Source: Pseudomonas sp. S09G 359 (lineage in GTDB: Bacteria; Pseudomonadota; Gammaproteobacteria; Pseudomonadales; Pseudomonadaceae). From it: a DNA stretch of 64,000 nucleotides. A model generated the notes under the pieces. It saw only the letters and a program-made list of their open reading frames with translations, searched no databases and was not told where the DNA came from. The first letter of the stretch is position 1, and the number at the start of each line of letters is the position of its first letter. The stretch covers positions 2,571,501 through 2,635,500 of the forward strand of contig NZ_CP025263.1 in the NCBI RefSeq assembly GCF_002843605.1. The letters are read 5' to 3'. This document shows, in pieces, positions 28,908 through 49,221 of this stretch. A program made the translations under genes and the position numbers.

Positions 28908-30557
28908 TCAGGCGGTTTGCAGCTCGGTGGCGACGCGCCCGGCTTCCATGCGCACGATCTGGTCGGCGACATCGAAGTAACGGTCGTCGTGGGAGATCAC
29001 GATGATGGTCTTGCCCAGGCGCTTGAGGTCTGGCAGCAGTTCGGTATAGAAAATCCGCCGGAAGGTCGGGTCCTGGTCCGCCGCCCACTCGTCGAACACC
29101 AGCACCGGGCGCTCTTCCAGCCAGGCATTGACCAGGGCCAGGCGCTTGCGCTGGCCGGTGGACAGGTCGGTGGTGCTGAACACGCCGTCGGTAATCGTCA
29201 CCTTGTGCCCGATTTCCAGGCGCTTGAGGTAGCGATCAGCATCGGCCGGGATGGGGGTGTCGCCCTGGATTACATCGTCGAACAGGTAGTAGTCGGCAAA
29301 AATCGTGGTGAATAATTGGCGATAGTCATCGCGGTTCGCCGCCACGATTGCTTGGCCGTTGAGTTCTATGCTGCCGTTTTGCGGGGCGTAGAGACCCAGC
29401 AACAGTTTGATCAGGGTGGTCTTGCCGCAGCCGTTCTCGCCGACGATGAAGGTGATGTCACCTTCGCGGATGCGCAGGTTCACCGGCCCCAGGTGGAACG
29501 GCTCGAAGCCTTCGACGCGTGGGAAGGTGTAGCTGACGTTGTTCAACTGCAAGGTGTGCACGGCGGTCGGCGCGACCCCTGAATCACTCAGCAGCAGGTG
29601 CGGCTCGGGGGAGGAGAACTGCTTGGACAGTTCAGCGATGCGGCGGAAAGCGATCTGTGCCTTGCTGACAATCGGCAGGGTACCGATCAGCAGCTCCAGT
29701 GGGCCTTTCATGTACAGCAGCACCAGCACAAAGCCGCTCATCACGGTCTGATCGCCGGTGGGCCAGAACGTCTGCATCGCCAGAGCCAGCCCGATGACCA
29801 CAAAGAACAGCATTGAGCCAAAGGCCTTGGCGATCACAAAAGTATTGATCGAGCGGACCTGGGTGGCGCAGATGCGGTTGGCGGTGTCCTGGATCCCCTT
29901 GACGAACATGCGCTGGCGGCGTGGACGGTGGATGCGCAGTTCCTTGGCGCCTTCGGCGATGGCGCTGTAGTTTTTCTGCAATTCATCCTCGGCTTCCCGC
30001 GCCGACTCGAAGCCTTGCATGCCGCGGGAGCGGGCGATGAATTGCACGACGGTGCCGATCACGATGGCCACCAGCATCATCAGGAACATCGGCCACGACA
30101 GCATGGCCAGGTAACCCAGGCAACCCAAGGTCACCGTCAGGGAAATGGCCAGCGGCGCGAAAGCAAAGGCAAAGTCGCTGATGGTGTCGACGTCATGGGT
30201 CAGCACCGGGATCAGGCGATGGCTGCGGTAGCGTTCGATCTGGTCGATGGGGGCGGCGAGCACCTTTTCTCCCAGTTCGCGGCGCAGCTTGGCGATGATG
30301 TGCTGGCCAACGTAATTGGTGCCGATATCGGAAAAGATCGAGCTGGTCAGTGCCAGCAGGCATAGGCCGGCAAACAGCAGCACCACGTTTTGGGTCAGCC
30401 CGCTTTGTGAGTGCAGGGCGGTGTTGATGGTCGCCAGCAGGGCCGTGACACTGAGGCCGCCGACCATGCCCAGGGCGATGGACAGCGTGACCAGGGGCCA
30501 GAAAGGTTTGAGCAGGCCGAAGAGTTCGCTGACGGCGCCGCGAGGTTTGCTGGACAT
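28908..30557 (-). CDS. pvdE: PvdE, ABC exporter of the pyoverdine precursor
   Basis: A 549-residue fused ABC transporter (permease plus ATPase), the usual length for PvdE. The N-terminal half has six hydrophobic segments (first at about 20-45). The C-terminal half has Walker A GENGCGKTT (about 385), signature LSTGQRKR (about 475) and Walker B VLVFDEW (about 495). PvdE moves the acylated, immature ferribactin across the inner membrane to the periplasm, where the products of pvdM, pvdN, pvdO and pvdP finish it. The gene has its own PvdS-type promoter at 30684-30707 and a leader of about 120 bases that begins with a hairpin. It is therefore transcribed separately from pvdMNO upstream, and fpvA follows on the same strand behind a stem-loop. 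Confidence 0.95.
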   Translation of the reverse strand: MSSKPRGAVSELFGLLKPFWPLVTLSIALGMVGGLSVTALLATINTALHSQSGLTQNVVLLFAGLCLLALTSSIFSDIGTNYVGQHIIAKLRRELGEKVLAAPIDQIERYRSHRLIPVLTHDVDTISDFAFAFAPLAISLTVTLGCLGYLAMLSWPMFLMMLVAIVIGTVVQFIARSRGMQGFESAREAEDELQKNYSAIAEGAKELRIHRPRRQRMFVKGIQDTANRICATQVRSINTFVIAKAFGSMLFFVVIGLALAMQTFWPTGDQTVMSGFVLVLLYMKGPLELLIGTLPIVSKAQIAFRRIAELSKQFSSPEPHLLLSDSGVAPTAVHTLQLNNVSYTFPRVEGFEPFHLGPVNLRIREGDITFIVGENGCGKTTLIKLLLGLYAPQNGSIELNGQAIVAANRDDYRQLFTTIFADYYLFDDVIQGDTPIPADADRYLKRLEIGHKVTITDGVFSTTDLSTGQRKRLALVNAWLEERPVLVFDEWAADQDPTFRRIFYTELLPDLKRLGKTIIVISHDDRYFDVADQIVRMEAGRVATELQTA

Positions 30558-30649
30558 TCAAGTCTCCCGTTTCAGGCAGGGGGTGAGCAAAGGGCAGTGC
30601 AGGGCGCGGCATTTATCAGCGATGGACGGATGGCCGGGCGCACAGTGCA

Positions 30650-30671
30650 CGCCTCGATGGGTATCGAGGCG
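30650..30671 (-). other. Hairpin at the 5' end of the pvdE leader
   Basis: A perfect 9-bp stem (CGCCTCGAT / ATCGAGGCG) with loop GGGT lies just downstream of the PvdS-type promoter of pvdE, hence close to the 5' end of its transcript. No T-run follows on either strand, so it is unlikely to be a terminator. It may protect the mRNA end. Confidence 0.45.
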
Positions 30672-30683
30672 GTTAACCTAAGA

Positions 30684-30707
30684 ACGAGTGGTGGTGCGGG
30701 TTATTTA
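30684..30707 (-). promoter_or_regulatory. PvdS-dependent promoter (iron-starvation box) of pvdE
   Basis: On the - strand the sequence reads TAAAT, exactly 16 bases, then CGT, continuing TCT. This is the recognition pattern of the ECF sigma factor PvdS. The orientation points to pvdE (start at 30557), giving a leader of about 120 bases. Confidence 0.85.
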
Positions 30708-30722
30708 GCGCGGGTCACGGCT

Positions 30723-31589
30723 TCAGAGCTCGCGAGCGACGCGGAACCCCAGCCAGTCACCGCGGGTGGTGGCCGGACGGTCGTTGCGATTGCCCGAGCG
30801 CGAGAAAATCGGGGCCTCGCCCCAGTCATTGCCGCGGATGTGGCGGGTTTCGCAGTTCTTGTCCTGCCAGGCACTGCCATCGGTCGGCGCGCCGACGTAA
30901 CTGTCATGCCAGCAGTCGGCAACCCACTCGTAGACATTGCCATGCATGTCGTAGACCCCGAACGCGTTGGGGGCGTAGCTGCCGGCGGGGGAGGTGAAGC
31001 TGTAGCCGTCCTTGGGGCCGTAGGTATTGGCGTGCTGGCTGATGCCGTATTCGGTGTCCGGGTCCATGGGGAATGGGAACGGTCCGGTGCTGCCTGCGCG
31101 CGCGGCGTATTCGCGTTCGGCTTCGCTGAGCATCCGATAGTGCTGGCCGGTCTTTTTCGACAGCCAGGCGACGTAGTTCTGCACATCCTGGAAGTCCATG
31201 CACACCGCCGGTTGCTTGGGCCCCTGGGTATACGTGGGTTTACTGGCGGTGCAGGCGCGCCCAGGGCGGGTGTCGCCATCGGCAATCTTGACCCCGCTCT
31301 GGCGGATATAGGCATCCCACTCGCTGGCCTGGACCTGGAAACGGCTGATGGCAAAAGGTTTGGCGAAGGTCACGGTATGCAGGGGGCCTTCGTCCGGTTG
31401 GCGGCCCAGCTCATCGTCGGGCGTGCCCATGACAAAACTGCCAGCCGGTAATACCACCAGCTCCGGGCAGCCATCCTTGCAATCCTTGAACACCTTGCCA
31501 GGCACCGGTGCGGCAGCGTGGGCGCTGCCGGCGGCGAGGCCGGCAAGCATGACGCCCAGGGACAGGCGATAAAATGCGGTTCGAGACAT
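30723..31589 (-). CDS. pvdO: PvdO, periplasmic chromophore-maturation oxidase (FGE/sulfatase-modifying fold)
   Basis: A 288-residue protein with a Sec-type signal peptide (about 1-25, ending SAHAA) and a formylglycine-generating-enzyme-like domain over the rest. That domain is recognisable from the opening LPAGSFVMGTP (about 47-57), the central SEAEREYAARAGS and the C-terminal MHGNVYEWVADCW and GFRVAREL. In pyoverdine biogenesis PvdO acts in the periplasm and oxidises dihydropyoverdine to the mature fluorescent chromophore after PvdP has acted on ferribactin. The length matches the family. It is the last gene of the pvdM-pvdN-pvdO operon, 35 bases after pvdN, and a separate promoter for pvdE follows it. 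Confidence 0.94.
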   Translation of the reverse strand: MSRTAFYRLSLGVMLAGLAAGSAHAAAPVPGKVFKDCKDGCPELVVLPAGSFVMGTPDDELGRQPDEGPLHTVTFAKPFAISRFQVQASEWDAYIRQSGVKIADGDTRPGRACTASKPTYTQGPKQPAVCMDFQDVQNYVAWLSKKTGQHYRMLSEAEREYAARAGSTGPFPFPMDPDTEYGISQHANTYGPKDGYSFTSPAGSYAPNAFGVYDMHGNVYEWVADCWHDSYVGAPTDGSAWQDKNCETRHIRGNDWGEAPIFSRSGNRNDRPATTRGDWLGFRVAREL

Positions 31590-31624
31590 GGTTTACAGCC
31601 TTTTCGTCAGTGTCAGGAAAGGAT

Positions 31625-32902
31625 TCAGTATTTTTTCGTCAGCACGGCCACGGCGCGGTCAATCTCCTGCTCGGTGTTGAGCAGGCCGGGCGCGGTGCGC
31701 ACCACCGGGCCGACATCGCGGTCCACGGCATCGACCACAATGCGGTTTTGATTCAGGTAGGCAGCGACCGCGTCGCAGTCCTGGCCCTTGATTCGGAAGA
31801 AGGTGAAGCCGGACGAGTATTGCGGGCTCTGCGGGGTTACCAGTTCGATGCCCGGGTGTTCCTGCAAGCGTTGCTTGAGGTAGGTGTTGAGCTGGTGGAT
31901 GCGCGCCTGCACATCGGCCTTGCCCAGCGCGAGGTGCAGCTCGAAAGCCTTGCCCAGTGCCCACCGATGCTCGAAGGCGTGGTAGCCGCCCGGGGTCATG
32001 GTGGTGCCGAAACTGTTGTTTTCCGAGAACGTCGGGAAGGTCGGTATCAGGTCGTTCATCTGCTCCGAGGCTGCGCAGATGATGCCGGTGCCGCGTGGGC
32101 CGAACATCCACTTATGGGTGCCGGCGATAAAGTAGTCGCAGTTGAAGTCGGCGAAGTTCATGTCTTCCACGCCAAACCCATGCACGCCGTCGATCACGTA
32201 GATAATCCGGTCTTTCTCGTCGCGCTGGCGATTGTGTTCGCGTACCAGTTCGCCAATCTCCTTCACCGGCAGCTTGACGCCGCTGCCCGACTGTACCCAG
32301 GTCATCCCCAGCACGCGGGTCTGCGGGCGAATATTGCGCTCGATGGTGCCCAATACTTCATCGCTGGACACCTGGCGTGGGTCCTTGAACAAGGTGATCT
32401 TGCGCACTTGGGTGCCTTCGCGTTTGACGCGAAAGTTCAAGGTGTTGCGTGTCGAGAAGTGCTCGTGCCCGGTGGTCAGGATTTCCTGGTCGGCATTGAC
32501 GCGCAGTCCGCCGTAAATCATCACCAGGCCTTCGGTGGTGCTGCCGGTCAGGGCAATCTGGGCTGGCTTGACGTCCAGGTAGCGCGCCGCCCACTCGCGT
32601 ACTTCGTGTTCGCGCTTCCATTCGATCTGGCTATCCCAATCCAGCCATTTGGCCGGGTTTCGATCCAGTTCGGCGCGGTAGTAGTTGATCGCATCCTCGA
32701 CAGACTTGGGGTGTGAGGCGATCAGGAAGTTGGCGAAATGGGCATAATCCGGGTCCAGGGTGAACTGGCTGCGCAGCGCGCTCCATTTATCTGTCGGCGC
32801 CGCGGGTGCGGCGGCCGCTGCGCTGGGCACCAGGTGATGAGCCAAGGGCAAACTGGCGGCCAGCACGCCGGCGGTTTTCAGGAAGGTACGACGATCGGTC
32901 AT
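31625..32902 (-). CDS. pvdN: PvdN, Tat-exported PLP enzyme modifying the pyoverdine side chain
   Basis: A 425-residue fold-type I PLP enzyme of the aminotransferase class V group. The N-terminus carries a twin-arginine signal (DRRTFLK at 3-9, then a hydrophobic stretch and SAAAAAPAAP), so it folds in the cytoplasm and works in the periplasm. The PLP lysine is visible as Lys264 in AGTHKWMFGPRGTG. PvdN converts the glutamate attached to the chromophore into the succinic acid/succinamide side-chain forms and is not needed for chromophore formation itself. It is the middle gene of the pvdMNO operon, 20 bases after pvdM and 35 before pvdO. Confidence 0.95.
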   Translation of the reverse strand: MTDRRTFLKTAGVLAASLPLAHHLVPSAAAAAPAAPTDKWSALRSQFTLDPDYAHFANFLIASHPKSVEDAINYYRAELDRNPAKWLDWDSQIEWKREHEVREWAARYLDVKPAQIALTGSTTEGLVMIYGGLRVNADQEILTTGHEHFSTRNTLNFRVKREGTQVRKITLFKDPRQVSSDEVLGTIERNIRPQTRVLGMTWVQSGSGVKLPVKEIGELVREHNRQRDEKDRIIYVIDGVHGFGVEDMNFADFNCDYFIAGTHKWMFGPRGTGIICAASEQMNDLIPTFPTFSENNSFGTTMTPGGYHAFEHRWALGKAFELHLALGKADVQARIHQLNTYLKQRLQEHPGIELVTPQSPQYSSGFTFFRIKGQDCDAVAAYLNQNRIVVDAVDRDVGPVVRTAPGLLNTEQEIDRAVAVLTKKY

Positions 32903-32922
32903 GGCTGGGTTTCGCTATGGGT

Positions 32923-34281
32923 TCAAGGCGTGGTTTGAGCGACAGGCTGGGCGGCTTTTTGCACCTCGTCCCAGACCCTGAGGAAGTTGCCGCCCCACAG
33001 CTTGGCGATATCCGCTTCGGAGTAGCCGCGCGTAATCAGTTCGGCCGTCACGTTGCGTATCTCGCTGACATCCTTGAAGCCTTTCAGGCCGCCACCGTCG
33101 TTGAAGTCGGAGGCAATGCCGACATGGTCGATGCCGATTTTCTTCACGGCATAATCGATTGCCTCGCCCAGGTCCTTGACGCTGGCTTGGGGTTCTTCCT
33201 CGAGGATGTCGTACAGCGCGCTGGCGTATTGGCCGAACTTCTGCTCGGGCCACGCGGCGATAATCGGGTCGCCGGGCATGAGCGCGACATGCAGGTTGGG
33301 CAGCGGTTGCAGGTCGAATTTGGCGCGCAAGCGGTTGAGCTTGTTCTGTGTGGTCTGGCTCAATGGGCGTAGATAGGCCGAAAACGCCACGATCTGTACC
33401 ACGCCGCCGCTGTTCTTGATCAGCTGCATTTCCTTGTCGCTGAGGTTGCGAGGAATATCCACCAGCGCGCGCGGCACCGAATTCGACGCAACCATCGGCG
33501 TGCGGCTGAGCTGGGCCACTTGTTCAAGGGCCTTGGTCGACATCTGCGAGACATCGATAATCACCCCCAAGTCGTTGAGCCGGTGCACGGCGCGCTTGCC
33601 CAGGTCCGACAGGCCATTGAACGCGTCGGGGGTGTCATTGAAAAATGGCAGCGGCCGTGAGGAGTCGGCCCACGGGTTGTTGCCCACATAACTGAAACCG
33701 AACATGCGCATGCCACGGGCTGTCCACAGGTCCAGCTGGGTGATGTCTTCCCCCAGTGGGTAGGCGTTGAGCATGCTGATGAATACCGCGAACTTGCCTT
33801 CACCGTGCAGGCGTCGGTAGTCCTGCGGGGTGTAGGCGATCCCTACCTGGTTGGGGAAGTCCCGCACCATATTGGTGATCGCCTTGTAGCGCACTTCCTG
33901 CTGTTGGCGTGACTGGTCGACAAACGCGGGCGTTGGCTTATGCGGGGCATTGGGGCCATTCCACATTTCCGGCCAGCCGAAGATCGTCAGGGCCGCCCCC
34001 GACAACCGCCCACGCTGGGCTTTGACCAAGTCGAATTTGTCCAGGCCGTCCTTGTCCGCTTCGTCACCCTCGCCGCCGAAACGCAGGGGCAGGGTGATAT
34101 GGCTGTCGAAGGAAATGATGCGATCCTGCATTTCATTGGCCTCCTTCATCACCTTGAGCGGATAACCGGCGTTATCGAACAGGTATTTCCACCCCAGGAA
34201 GCCGCCGCCGGCCGCAATGGCCAGGGCCAGGGGCAGGCCGATCAGAAGAGCTTTTTTCGAACGTGGTGTGGTCATTGCCAT
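32923..34281 (-). CDS. pvdM: PvdM, membrane-dipeptidase-family protein of pyoverdine maturation
   Basis: A 452-residue protein with an N-terminal signal or membrane anchor (about 9-30, ALLIGLPLALAIAAGGGFLG) and a renal-dipeptidase (peptidase M19) TIM-barrel fold. Recognisable parts are SFDSHITLP (about 53-61), SQMSTKALEQ near the middle and HVGIASDFNDGGG near residues 385-397. The first metal motif of true dipeptidases is HxD; here it reads HIT, so the usual zinc site looks altered. In pyoverdine synthesis PvdM is periplasmic and required for ferribactin oxidation together with PvdP. It is the first gene of pvdMNO and is driven by a PvdS-type promoter at 34342-34365, divergent from pvdP. Confidence 0.94.
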   Translation of the reverse strand: MAMTTPRSKKALLIGLPLALAIAAGGGFLGWKYLFDNAGYPLKVMKEANEMQDRIISFDSHITLPLRFGGEGDEADKDGLDKFDLVKAQRGRLSGAALTIFGWPEMWNGPNAPHKPTPAFVDQSRQQQEVRYKAITNMVRDFPNQVGIAYTPQDYRRLHGEGKFAVFISMLNAYPLGEDITQLDLWTARGMRMFGFSYVGNNPWADSSRPLPFFNDTPDAFNGLSDLGKRAVHRLNDLGVIIDVSQMSTKALEQVAQLSRTPMVASNSVPRALVDIPRNLSDKEMQLIKNSGGVVQIVAFSAYLRPLSQTTQNKLNRLRAKFDLQPLPNLHVALMPGDPIIAAWPEQKFGQYASALYDILEEEPQASVKDLGEAIDYAVKKIGIDHVGIASDFNDGGGLKGFKDVSEIRNVTAELITRGYSEADIAKLWGGNFLRVWDEVQKAAQPVAQTTP

Positions 34282-34341
34282 CTCAGTGTCGCTTTCCGTA
34301 AGGGGGCAGGGTTCAGGCGAGGCCTTTGCTATCTGGGAAGA

Positions 34342-34365
34342 ACGAACCGGGAGGGCAGAAATTTA
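34342..34365 (-). promoter_or_regulatory. PvdS-dependent promoter of pvdMNO
   Basis: On the - strand the sequence is TAAAT, 16 bases, CGT, followed by TCT. The motif lies about 60-85 bases upstream of the pvdM start. It forms a back-to-back pair with the pvdP motif, with only six bases between the two TAAAT elements. Confidence 0.87.
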
Positions 34366-34371
34366 GCCGGG

Positions 34372-34395
34372 TAAATTTCGCCGGCGCAGGCTCGT
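34372..34395 (+). promoter_or_regulatory. PvdS-dependent promoter of pvdP
   Basis: On the + strand the sequence is TAAAT, 16 bases, CGT, followed by TCT. It ends 45 bases before the preferred pvdP start at 34441. Confidence 0.87.
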
Positions 34396-34440
34396 TCTAG
34401 CTCTGATAAAGCCTGCTCCATGGCTGACACAGGTAGGGCA

Positions 34441-36057
34441 ATGACGATTTCTCGACGAGGTTTCATCGCGGGCCTGGCACTGACCGGCGCGGCGGTGCCG
34501 GCGGCCTATTACGCCCATCGGCAATTGACGCAGCCGGACGCGCCCATCACGCCCGGCGAGGCCTCGGTGGAGTTGCCGGACAAGGCCGGGCAACAATTGG
34601 CCAATGCGTTGCGCGGGGTCTGGGCCGTTCGTTTCGAGGGGCAAGATGCGGGGCTGGACGACCTTGCGGTCGAGGGGCTGGAACTGCTGCTGGATGTCGC
34701 CGCACGCGGGCGCGGTGTGCGCGGCTTCCTCGACAGCGCCACTGCACTGCGCAGCGACGCCGCGCCGCGTTATGAGGTGTTGGGCGAACTGGCGGATGTC
34801 AAGCAGGGGCACCTGAGCTGGCGGTTGGTGGATAGCCGCAGCGGCACGGTTTGCTATGAATTTGTCCTGGTTCTTGATGAGGTGTGGGCGGCCTTCGGCA
34901 ATGCCGGCACGGTCTCCCTCAGCGGGCGCGTATTACGCCTTGACCGGCCGCTGGGCCTGCCCGAAATCGAGAATCGCTTCGTGGCGATCAAGCGGATGTT
35001 CCCTGAAGCGCGTGAGCGGGCGCTGCTCAACCCGGCGCTGGAAGCCTGGCTGATTTCGCCGGAACATCGCCTGTTTCACCAGCTATGGCACGCCTCCCGG
35101 GATCGTTGGCACAAACTGCCTGAAGACAAGCGCGAAGCCCTGCGCGGGATTGGCTGGCAGCCCGGCCCCAGGGCACACGAACGCGACGCGCGCGGGCCGC
35201 GCAAGGATCGCAACGGTTCTGGGGTCGACTTCTTTTTCATGCACCGGCACATGTTGGGCACTGCGCGTTCCTTGCAAGCGTTGCCTTCCTGGCAGCGCTT
35301 TCCGTTGCCTCAACCCGAGCTGGTACGCGATCGCCTGGGGTTTATCCGTTACTTCGACAACCACGACGGTTTTTCGGTGCCGCCGACATGGGTGTCCAGT
35401 GGGGATGACACGTTTACCCAGTGGGTCAGCGATATCAAAAGTGCAGAAACCTATAGCAGCAACTTCGAGGTGTGGGAGTCGCAGTACCGCGACCCGGCCT
35501 ACCTGTCGCGCATGACGCTGGGCCAGTTCGGTTCCGAGGTGGAACTGGGCCTGCATGATTGGCTGCACATGCGCTGGGCCTCGGTGGCACGCGACCCGGC
35601 CAATGGCGCCCCGGCACCGCTGGCCCGGGACCCTGCGGATTTTGCCGGGCGTTGGTTCGGGCCGGAAAACGACTTTCTCGGCGACCCATTCTCCTCCCAC
35701 GTAAACCCGGTGTTCTGGCACTTCCACGGTTGGATCGACGACCGTGTCGAAGACTGGTTCCGTGCCCACGAGCGCTTCCACCCGGGCGAAGTCAGCCGCC
35801 TGGAAGTCAATGGCGTGCCGTGGTTCGCGCCGGGGCGCTGGGTCGAGGTGGATGACCCGTGGCTGGGGCCGGACACCCATGGCTGCAGCACCACGCCGGG
35901 GTTGCAGATGGGGCGGTCGATGGAGATGGACCCGGAGACCATGAAGCTGGCCTTGCGCATTACCTTTGGCGCCGACGATGACGCGTTGCAGACTTTGTTC
36001 AAACGGGTGCCCAGACGGCCCTGGTATGCACGTCACCTCAAGTTGAAGAATACCTAG
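34441..36057 (+). CDS. pvdP: PvdP, Tat-exported tyrosinase completing the pyoverdine chromophore
   Basis: A 538-residue protein, close to the usual PvdP length. A twin-arginine signal (SRRGFIAGLALTGAA from about residue 4) sends it folded to the periplasm. The C-terminal half is a binuclear-copper tyrosinase. Visible His clusters are HRLFHQLWHASRDRWH, FMHRHML, LHDWLHMRW and HVNPVFWHFHGWIDD, fitting CuA and CuB. PvdP hydroxylates and oxidises the D-Tyr part of ferribactin to form the dihydroxyquinoline chromophore. The start at 34441 is chosen because AGGTAGGG lies just upstream, while the earlier in-frame ATG at 34420 has no visible ribosome site. Either would follow the PvdS-type promoter at 34372-34395. 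It diverges from pvdM. Confidence 0.93.
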   Translation: MTISRRGFIAGLALTGAAVPAAYYAHRQLTQPDAPITPGEASVELPDKAGQQLANALRGVWAVRFEGQDAGLDDLAVEGLELLLDVAARGRGVRGFLDSATALRSDAAPRYEVLGELADVKQGHLSWRLVDSRSGTVCYEFVLVLDEVWAAFGNAGTVSLSGRVLRLDRPLGLPEIENRFVAIKRMFPEARERALLNPALEAWLISPEHRLFHQLWHASRDRWHKLPEDKREALRGIGWQPGPRAHERDARGPRKDRNGSGVDFFFMHRHMLGTARSLQALPSWQRFPLPQPELVRDRLGFIRYFDNHDGFSVPPTWVSSGDDTFTQWVSDIKSAETYSSNFEVWESQYRDPAYLSRMTLGQFGSEVELGLHDWLHMRWASVARDPANGAPAPLARDPADFAGRWFGPENDFLGDPFSSHVNPVFWHFHGWIDDRVEDWFRAHERFHPGEVSRLEVNGVPWFAPGRWVEVDDPWLGPDTHGCSTTPGLQMGRSMEMDPETMKLALRITFGADDDALQTLFKRVPRRPWYARHLKLKNT

Positions 36058-36066
36058 GCCCCTCGC

Positions 36067-36085
36067 TCGCTCCCGTCGGGAGCGA
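36067..36085. other. Hairpin downstream of pvdP
   Basis: A perfect 8-bp stem (TCGCTCCC / GGGAGCGA) with a three-base loop lies ten bases after the pvdP stop. No T-run follows, so termination is uncertain. Confidence 0.4.
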
Positions 36086-36218
36086 CAGCCTCTGTGCGCG
36101 GCAAACTCGATTGAACTCTGACTGATTCCCGCTTGTCCCCGCTTCCCATGTCACCCCCCGCGCGCCAAATCCCTTAATTTTCCAAGCCTGCCGGAAGCCC
36201 CTCCAGGCCTTCGGCTGC

Positions 36219-36239
36219 GCCCGGGTTTTTACCCGGGGC
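36219..36239. other. GC-rich hairpin in the viscB upstream region
   Basis: A stem of about eight pairs (GCCCGGGT with ACCCGGG-GC) closes a TTTT loop about 80 bases upstream of viscB. The rest of the 36058-36315 gap shows no PvdS motif and no promoter that I can defend. Confidence 0.35.
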
Positions 36240-36315
36240 ACTCAGCACACGATCCAGAGCGGCAGCTGAAAACGGACTTTCTTCTCCACCGTGACTTATC
36301 AGGCAGGTTACCCCC

Positions 36316-49217
<12,902 letters not shown>

Positions 49218-49221
<4 letters not shown>

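Noticed and set aside
34420..34440. Upstream ATG start for pvdP
   Set aside because: No ribosome site precedes it, while AGGTAGGG precedes the ATG at 34441, and the twin-arginine signal sits at a normal distance from the later start.
36058..36315. Search for a PvdS motif upstream of viscB
   Set aside because: No TAAAT-N16-CGT pattern is present, so the lipopeptide genes are not assigned to the pyoverdine regulon.
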